From the NCBI GenBank assembly GCA_035653295.1, contig DASRCB010000304.1, forward strand, positions 1-10,483: a stretch of 10,483 bases of DNA, read 5' to 3'. Source of the stretch: DASRCB01 sp035653295. Lineage in GTDB: Bacteria > Acidobacteriota > Terriglobia > Bryobacterales > Bryobacteraceae. Numbering within the stretch: the first letter of the stretch is position 1; each line of letters opens with the position of its first letter. The notes under the pieces are model-generated. The model was given only the letters and a program-made list of their open reading frames with translations, was not told the origin of the DNA and ran no database searches. Below are positions 6,509 through 10,483 of this stretch, piece after piece. Made by a program: the position numbers and the translations under genes.

Positions 6509-6634
6509 AATGCGTTCCTGAGAGTTTAGCAGAGCCCGAATTCAGCGCCTATCGGGTGAATTCCGGACGCTCGTCTGACCCCGCGAGCGGCCTGCTGTGG
6601 TTGGGCGCGGCCGTCCCTGGCGGATAACAGCGGA

Positions 6635-6640
6635 TATACT
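6635..6640 (+). promoter_or_regulatory. -10-like element 7 nt before the P1 peptidase ATG (leaderless start candidate)
   Basis: TATACT (5 of 6 to TATAAT) is separated from ATG 6648 by exactly 7 nt (GCTCCTC). This spacing would put the first transcribed base at or next to the A of the ATG. There is no Shine-Dalgarno sequence. No good -35 is seen at 16-18 bp. Confidence 0.4.
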
Positions 6641-6647
6641 GCTCCTC

Positions 6648-7778
6648 ATGTCCGCACGCTTCCGCCTGATCCTCTCGATTCTTCTCGGTCTGCCGCTGTG
6701 CGCCGCCACGCGGGCCCGCGACCTGGGGGTTCCGTTCGACGGAACGCCCGGACCGCTGGATGCGATTACCGACGTGGCGGGTATTGAGGTCGGCCATACG
6801 ACCCTGATTTCCGGAGAGGGTAAACAGGCGGTGCGCACCGGGGTCACGGTGGTCTGGCCACGCGGAAAGCAATCGACCATTCCTTCGTTCGGCGGCTGGT
6901 TCTCGCTGAACGGCAACGGCGAAATGACCGGGACGACATGGCTCGAGGAAGGCGGCCTGCTCGCCGGACCGGTGCTGATTACGAATACGCACAGCGTCGG
7001 CCTGGTGCGCGATTCCTACATCAAATGGCAGGTGGCCCATGCTCCGAAAGGCGCCGAGCCGGACGAATGGTCGCTGCCGGTGGTGGCCGAAACCTGGGAC
7101 GGCTTTCTCAACGATGTGAACGGATTCCACGTGCAGGAAGCCGATGTCGTGAAAGCGCTGGAGAGCGCCCGTTCCGGCGCGGTGGCCGAGGGCAATGTGG
7201 GCGGGGGCACGGGCATGGTTTGCTACGGGTTCAAAGGGGGTATCGGCACGGCATCGCGGCGCGCGGGCGATTACACGGTCGGCGTTCTGGTGCAGTGCAA
7301 TTGCGGGCGCCGGCCGCAGCTGATGATCGCGGGCGTCCCTGTCGGCCGCGAGATTCCGGACAGCGTGCCCTATTCCCGCGATTACCGGCACTCCGGCGAG
7401 GACTACGGGTCCATCATCATCGTGGTGGCCACCGACGCTCCTCTGCTGCCGCACCAGACGAAGCGGCTGGCCCGGCGTGCATCGATGGGGCTGGCGCGCA
7501 CCGGATCTGTTTCGGGCAACGGATCGGGCGACATCTTTATCGCCTTCTCCACGGCGAATCCGCAGGCCGGCGGCTCTTCGGGCGTGGTCCAGGTCTCCAT
7601 GCTCGCCAATGACGAGATGAACCCGATTTTTGAGGCGACAGTCGAGGCCGTGGAAGAGGCCATCGTGAACGCCATGGTCGGCGCAGAGACCATGACCGGC
7701 TACAACGGCCATACGGTAATGGCGCTGCCGCACGACCGCCTCCGCCAGGCGCTCACGAAGTACAACAAGGCGCGCTAA
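6648..7778 (+). CDS. Exported P1-family aminopeptidase (DmpA/BapA-like, self-cleaving)
   Basis: This 376-residue protein belongs to the DmpA/BapA P1 family, N-terminal-nucleophile-like hydrolases that release N-terminal residues from peptides, including D- or beta-amino-acid substrates in some members. Family hallmarks are ITDVAGIEVGHTTL near the N-terminus, ITNTHSVG at about 112-119, the Gly-rich EGNVGGGTGMVCYGFKGGIGTASR at about 181-204, and GNGSGDIFIAFST. Ser293 (codon 7524-7526) in GNG-SGD is the expected nucleophile, and cleavage between Gly292 and Ser293 would give the alpha and beta subunits. The length matches DmpA. An N-terminal signal peptide (SARFRLILSILLGLPLCAA) decides the start at ATG 6648; a GTG at 6597 is in frame but would bury the signal. 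Export to the periplasm is inferred. The stop overlaps the convergent DUF1003 gene by 4 nt. Substrate choice (ordinary, D- or beta-peptides) cannot be read from sequence. Confidence 0.92.
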   Translation: MSARFRLILSILLGLPLCAATRARDLGVPFDGTPGPLDAITDVAGIEVGHTTLISGEGKQAVRTGVTVVWPRGKQSTIPSFGGWFSLNGNGEMTGTTWLEEGGLLAGPVLITNTHSVGLVRDSYIKWQVAHAPKGAEPDEWSLPVVAETWDGFLNDVNGFHVQEADVVKALESARSGAVAEGNVGGGTGMVCYGFKGGIGTASRRAGDYTVGVLVQCNCGRRPQLMIAGVPVGREIPDSVPYSRDYRHSGEDYGSIIIVVATDAPLLPHQTKRLARRASMGLARTGSVSGNGSGDIFIAFSTANPQAGGSSGVVQVSMLANDEMNPIFEATVEAVEEAIVNAMVGAETMTGYNGHTVMALPHDRLRQALTKYNKAR

Positions 7779-8287
7779 TCGGGCATTTTCTCGCGGAGCT
7801 CCTTCGCCAGCACATCGACAGCGGTGTTCTGGCTGAGCTCCTGGACCTCTTTCTCCTGAGCCTCTGCCTCCAGCCCCATGTGCGCGCATACAACCTGGAG
7901 CATCTGGATGATCTTGGTCACTTCGCGCTCGGCCAGCAGGTCCACCTGGAGGTTCAGCTGATTGCGGTTATCCGCGCGCCTACTCATCCGATTCTGCTTC
8001 ATGAGGACAAAGGTGGTCAGCAGGACCCCTTCGAGCGACACCACCATGCTGAGCAGCATGAACGGGTACGGATCGAAGGTGGGGACGCCGGGGATCATCC
8101 GGGTGTTCACCAGCACCCAGCCGATAAACCAGACAACGTGCAGCGATACGAAACCCATGGTGCCCACGAAGGCGCCAATGGCGTCGCTAACCTTCTCCAG
8201 CGCGGTGCGCGTTTCGAGGAATTCCTGCTCCAGTTTTGCGACCGTCTCTATATTCGTTATCGCGGTCGGAAGTGGTTCCTTTCGCAC
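7775..8287 (-). CDS. DUF1003 membrane protein
   Basis: A 170-residue protein results if translation starts at GTG 8287. Two transmembrane helices (about 38-60, GAFVGTMGFVSLHVVWFIGWVLV, and about 74-96) are followed by the DUF1003 signature: FVLMKQNRMSRRADNRNQLNLQVDLLAEREVTKIIQML (about 93-130). A Glu-rich helical, probably cytoplasmic tail ends the protein. The family is widespread in bacteria and its function is not established. The start is a choice: GTG 8287 has GGAGGG 3 nt upstream and gives a family-typical length. ATG 8329 would add 14 residues but has no ribosome site and would leave only 13 nt to the divergent gene. The 3' end overlaps the P1 peptidase stop by 4 nt (CTAA read from both strands). 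A role in membrane stress or ion homeostasis would be speculation. Confidence 0.88.
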   Translation of the reverse strand: MRKEPLPTAITNIETVAKLEQEFLETRTALEKVSDAIGAFVGTMGFVSLHVVWFIGWVLVNTRMIPGVPTFDPYPFMLLSMVVSLEGVLLTTFVLMKQNRMSRRADNRNQLNLQVDLLAEREVTKIIQMLQVVCAHMGLEAEAQEKEVQELSQNTAVDVLAKELREKMPD

Positions 8288-8290
8288 ATA

Positions 8291-8296
8291 CCCTCC
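8291..8296 (-). promoter_or_regulatory. Shine-Dalgarno site that favours GTG 8287 for the DUF1003 gene
   Basis: The minus strand reads GGAGGG, then TAT, then GTG 8287. The spacing is short, but it is the only purine-rich site near any candidate start of this gene. Confidence 0.42.
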
Positions 8297-8329
8297 GTTT
8301 AGGGAGACGCACGGAAACGGGTTCCGCAT

Positions 8330-8335
8330 TACACT
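8330..8335 (+). promoter_or_regulatory. -10-like element 7 nt before the sialidase-like ATG (leaderless start candidate)
   Basis: TACACT (4 of 6 to TATAAT) lies exactly 7 nt (CTGGGTG) before ATG 8343. This is the same arrangement as upstream of the P1 peptidase gene. No Shine-Dalgarno is present and no convincing -35 is seen. Confidence 0.35.
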
Positions 8336-8342
8336 CTGGGTG

Positions 8343-9401
8343 ATGGCAGGCATGGGCAGGTGGGCGCTGGTGTGCAGTGTGGCAATGCTGGCCGAGGCGC
8401 AAATGGCCGAGTTCATAGCCGAAAAGATGCCGACGCGATCGTGTCATGCTTCTACGGTTGTCGAGCTGTCGAATGGCGATGTGCTCGCGGCGTGGTTCGG
8501 CGGCTCGCGAGAGGGCGCCTCGGATGTGGGCATCTGGATGGCCCGGCGTGGAGCGGGCGGGTGGTCGGCGCCGCGGGAGGCAGCGCGTGAACCGGGAGTG
8601 GCCACGTGGAACCCGGTTCTGTTCCACGCGGCTGACGGCGTGCTGTGGCTGTATTACAAGTTCGGCAAGTCGCCGGAAACATGGTCGGCGGCGCGGAAGT
8701 TCAGCCGCGATGAAGGCGCGACATGGAGCGAGACGGAGCATCTGCCGGCGGGGATTTACGGCCCGATCCGCGCCAAGCCGCTGGTGCTGCGCGACGGGAC
8801 CATTCTCAGCGGCACGTCGGTGGAGAGCTATGGGAGCTGGGCGGCGTGGATCGAGCGCAGCATCGATAACGGCCATACGTGGAGTCGAATCGGGCCGATT
8901 GCCGCGCCATTGTCCATCGCGGCCAGGACGCCGCGGCCGGGGGAAGAATACGGCATTATCCAGCCTTCGCTGGTGGATCTGGGCGGCGGGCACATTCGGC
9001 TGTACGCGCGGGCGACGACACACATCGGCAGGATCTGCGAATCGGACTCGGTCGACGGCGGGCGTACGTGGGGGGCGGTCAGAGCGACGGCGCTGCCGAA
9101 TCCGAACTCGGGGATCGACGCCGTTCGGCTTGGCGACGGGCGTCTGGTCATGATCTACAACGACAGCTTTTCTTCCCGCACGCCTCTGGTTCTCGCGATG
9201 AGTGTCGACGGCGTCGAATGGAAGAAGTTCCATGAGCTGGAGACCGGACCGGGAGAGTTTTCCTATCCAGCGCTGGTACAGGCGAGCAATGGGGATCTGC
9301 TGATTACGTACACGTGGAAGCGGGAGAAGATTCGATTTGTCTGTGTGGGAGAACGGGAGCTCAGAACCGTCTCGACCACTCTTTCGGCCAGCGCTCGATG
9401 A
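8343..9401 (+). CDS. Secreted sialidase-like BNR/Asp-box beta-propeller protein
   Basis: This 352-residue protein begins with a signal peptide (MAGMGRWALVCSVAMLAEA, cleavage near 19-21), which sets the start at ATG 8343. The mature part is a six-bladed-propeller type with Asp-boxes (SxDxGxTW): SRDEGATW at 121-128, SIDNGHTW at 173-180, SVDGGRTW at 236-243 and a one-residue-short SVDGVEW at 287-293. The segment HASTVVELSNGDVLAAWFGGSREG (about 35-58) and the end SYPALVQASNGDLLITYTWKREKIRFV (about 307-332) are typical of the BNR_2 'exo-alpha-sialidase' proteins common in Acidobacteriota and Planctomycetota. True sialidase activity is not certain; many members of this group probably act on other acidic or rhamnosyl sugars. 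It is expected in the periplasm or outside the cell. It diverges from the DUF1003 gene across a 55-nt gap. The last 41 nt overlap the convergent dehydrogenase gene. Confidence 0.85.
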   Translation: MAGMGRWALVCSVAMLAEAQMAEFIAEKMPTRSCHASTVVELSNGDVLAAWFGGSREGASDVGIWMARRGAGGWSAPREAAREPGVATWNPVLFHAADGVLWLYYKFGKSPETWSAARKFSRDEGATWSETEHLPAGIYGPIRAKPLVLRDGTILSGTSVESYGSWAAWIERSIDNGHTWSRIGPIAAPLSIAARTPRPGEEYGIIQPSLVDLGGGHIRLYARATTHIGRICESDSVDGGRTWGAVRATALPNPNSGIDAVRLGDGRLVMIYNDSFSSRTPLVLAMSVDGVEWKKFHELETGPGEFSYPALVQASNGDLLITYTWKREKIRFVCVGERELRTVSTTLSASAR

Positions 9402-10483
9402 CGACCTTCTTGTCCGTATAAAACTCCACCGCATCGCGACCCTGGCCGTGCAGGACGCCGAGGAAACTGTCTTTCCAGCCGCTGAACGGGAAGTAGGCCA
9501 TGGGCGCCGCCACTCCAATATTCACGCCGATATTCCCGGCGGGCGCCTGATACCGGAACTTACGCGCGGACGCGCCGCTGGTGGTGAAGATCGACGCAGC
9601 GTTCCCGTAGGAGCTCTCGGAGAGCATCTGCATGGCGCTGTCCAGATCGCCGGCCTCTCGCAGAGTGAGCACGGGTCCGAAAATCTCGGTTTCGCCCAGC
9701 TCGCGAGCCGCGCCGTTTCCCTCGAGGATGGTCGGGTTGATGAAATAGCCGTCGCCGGCGGCCTTGCGCCCATCGAGGATGGCCCGCCCGCCGGCGGCCA
9801 GGCCTTTATCCACCAGCGCTTCGATCCGTTCCTTGCTGGTGGACGAAATCACCGGCCCCATCTGCACGCCATCGCTGAGGCCGTTACCTACCTTCAGGCT
9901 GGAGGCGAGGGCGGTAATCGCGTCCGTGAACGGCTTCGCGGCATCGCCGACCGTGATCGCCACCGACACCGCCAGGCAGCGCTGCCCGGCGCACCCGAAC
10001 GCGCTGTCGCTGACCACCTGCGCGGTGCTGCCGAGGTCGGCATCGGGCATGATGACGACGTGGTTCTTCGCGCCGCCCTGGCACTGCACGCGTTTCCCGT
10101 GCGCCGCGCCTTCGGCGTAGATGTATCGGGCCACCGGCGTGGAGCCGACAAAGCTGATGGCCCGCACCTTCGGGTGACGCAGCAGCGCATCGACCGCGGG
10201 CTTGGCGCCCACGACCAGGTTGCACACGCCATCCGGCAGCCCAGTCTGCCCGATCAATTCGAGCAGCCTGCGCGCGGTGAGCGGTACGCGCTCCGACGGT
10301 TTGAGGATGAAGGTATTCCCGCAGGCCAGGGCATAAGGCAGAAACCATAGCGGGATCATCGCCGGGAAGTTGAAGGGAGTAATGGCGCCGACGACTCCGA
10401 GCGGCTGGCGAATCATGATCTCGTCGATGCCGCGCGCCACGTCCTCCAGGTTGTAGCCCTGCATGAGAGTGGGAATTCCGCAG
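9361..10483 (-). CDS. mmsA: Methylmalonate-semialdehyde dehydrogenase, CoA-acylating (N-terminus outside window)
   Basis: The family oxidises (methyl)malonate semialdehyde with NAD+ and CoA to propionyl-CoA or acetyl-CoA plus CO2, in valine or myo-inositol breakdown in the cytoplasm. The visible 373 residues start inside the gene (CGIPTLMQGYNLEDVARGID) and the frame is open to the window edge; the Met at 10464 is internal. Evidence includes the NAD-site segment ITPFNFPAMIP, FVGSTPVARYIY, and QGGAKNHVVIMPDADL, where an MMSDH-specific GGAKNH replaces the ELGGK of ordinary aldehyde dehydrogenases. The catalytic Cys is in CAGQRC (codon 9976-9978), and the C-terminal MMSDH signature FPFSGWKDSFLG..HGQGRDAVEFYT is present. 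Full family members have about 490-500 residues, so roughly 120 are missing beyond the window. The TGA at 9361-9363 lies inside the end of the convergent sialidase-like gene. No other valine or inositol gene is visible to choose between mmsA and iolA roles. Confidence 0.93.
   Translation of the reverse strand, partial: CGIPTLMQGYNLEDVARGIDEIMIRQPLGVVGAITPFNFPAMIPLWFLPYALACGNTFILKPSERVPLTARRLLELIGQTGLPDGVCNLVVGAKPAVDALLRHPKVRAISFVGSTPVARYIYAEGAAHGKRVQCQGGAKNHVVIMPDADLGSTAQVVSDSAFGCAGQRCLAVSVAITVGDAAKPFTDAITALASSLKVGNGLSDGVQMGPVISSTSKERIEALVDKGLAAGGRAILDGRKAAGDGYFINPTILEGNGAARELGETEIFGPVLTLREAGDLDSAMQMLSESSYGNAASIFTTSGASARKFRYQAPAGNIGVNIGVAAPMAYFPFSGWKDSFLGVLHGQGRDAVEFYTDKKVVIERWPKEWSRRF

Noticed and set aside
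6536..6556. CCCGA/TCGGG inverted repeat between the methyltransferase-like gene and the P1 peptidase gene
   Set aside because: The arms are only 5 bp with a long loop, and it lies between divergent genes where no terminator is needed.
6549..7889. Long open minus-strand frame (446 codons) opposite the P1 peptidase
   Set aside because: It is a shadow of a well-identified + gene. It is rich in Arg, His, Ala and Gly, as expected from antisense GC-rich codons, has no recognisable domain, and runs across gene boundaries on both sides.
7962..8342. N-terminal extension of the sialidase-like gene (open frame continues upstream)
   Set aside because: The extension is antisense to DUF1003, and the signal peptide at ATG 8343 would be internal if it were used.
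8187..9518. Long open minus-strand frame (443 codons) opposite the sialidase-like gene
   Set aside because: It has Arg/Pro/Ala-rich shadow composition and no motif. It overlaps the DUF1003 start and the dehydrogenase 3' end in a different frame.
9337..10350. Plus-strand open frame (337 codons) opposite the dehydrogenase
   Set aside because: The minus strand is unmistakably methylmalonate-semialdehyde dehydrogenase. The + frame is an Arg/His/Ala/Gly-rich shadow.
10462..10464. Methionine codon as start of the dehydrogenase
   Set aside because: The frame stays open upstream to the window edge and encodes conserved family sequence (CGIPTL), so the gene is partial and this Met is internal.

Overview
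The window is GC-rich, densely coded bacterial chromosome. The gene mix fits an Acidobacteriota genome of the Solibacter/Bryobacter kind: a Ser/Thr-kinase-like membrane protein, a DmpA-type P1 peptidase, a secreted BNR-repeat sialidase-like protein, a DUF1003 membrane protein and methylmalonate-semialdehyde dehydrogenase. No rRNA marker is present, so this placement is an inference from gene content and base composition. No tRNA, rRNA, CRISPR array, transposase, integrase or phage gene was seen.

Layout. (1) 6-1531 (+): ComM/YifB AAA+ protein, broken by a one-base frameshift near 248-250, with a GC-rich hairpin just after its stop. (2) 1646-3115 (+): membrane-anchored pseudokinase with a Cds6-like NTF2-fold domain on the far side of the membrane, behind a good sigma70-type promoter. 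(3) 3106-4077 (-): short, motif-depleted NRPS-type adenylation-domain protein that meets the pseudokinase tail to tail inside a perfect 20-bp palindrome. (4) 4219-4524 (+): small CxxCxxxC protein of unknown function. (5) 4584-5642 (+): membrane fatty acid desaturase with intact histidine boxes, converging on (6) 5603-6472 (-), an SAM-methyltransferase-like protein with a hydrophobic insert. (7) 6648-7778 (+): exported P1-family peptidase, converging on (8) 7775-8287 (-), a DUF1003 membrane protein. (9) 8343-9401 (+): secreted sialidase-like beta-propeller, converging on (10) 9361-10483 (-), methylmalonate-semialdehyde dehydrogenase whose N-terminus lies beyond the window.

No clear multi-gene operon is visible. 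After the first two genes the strand alternates almost gene by gene, and all four convergent pairs overlap at their 3' ends (by 10, 40, 4 and 41 nt). Every gap between genes is under 200 nt. The two longest, about 141 nt (4078-4218) and 175 nt (6473-6647), lie between divergent genes and hold candidate promoters.

Functionally this looks like a mixed housekeeping/accessory stretch: DNA uptake and recombination (ComM), envelope sensing or scaffolding (pseudokinase), membrane lipid modification (desaturase, perhaps the methyltransferase), use of peptides and glycans outside the cytoplasm (P1 peptidase, sialidase-like protein) and valine or inositol catabolism (MMSDH). The most unusual parts are the two adjacent catalytically degenerate proteins that share a palindromic terminus, and a repeated -10-like hexamer exactly 7 nt before the ATG of both exported enzymes, which suggests leaderless transcripts. 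I did not find a clearly new multi-gene system.
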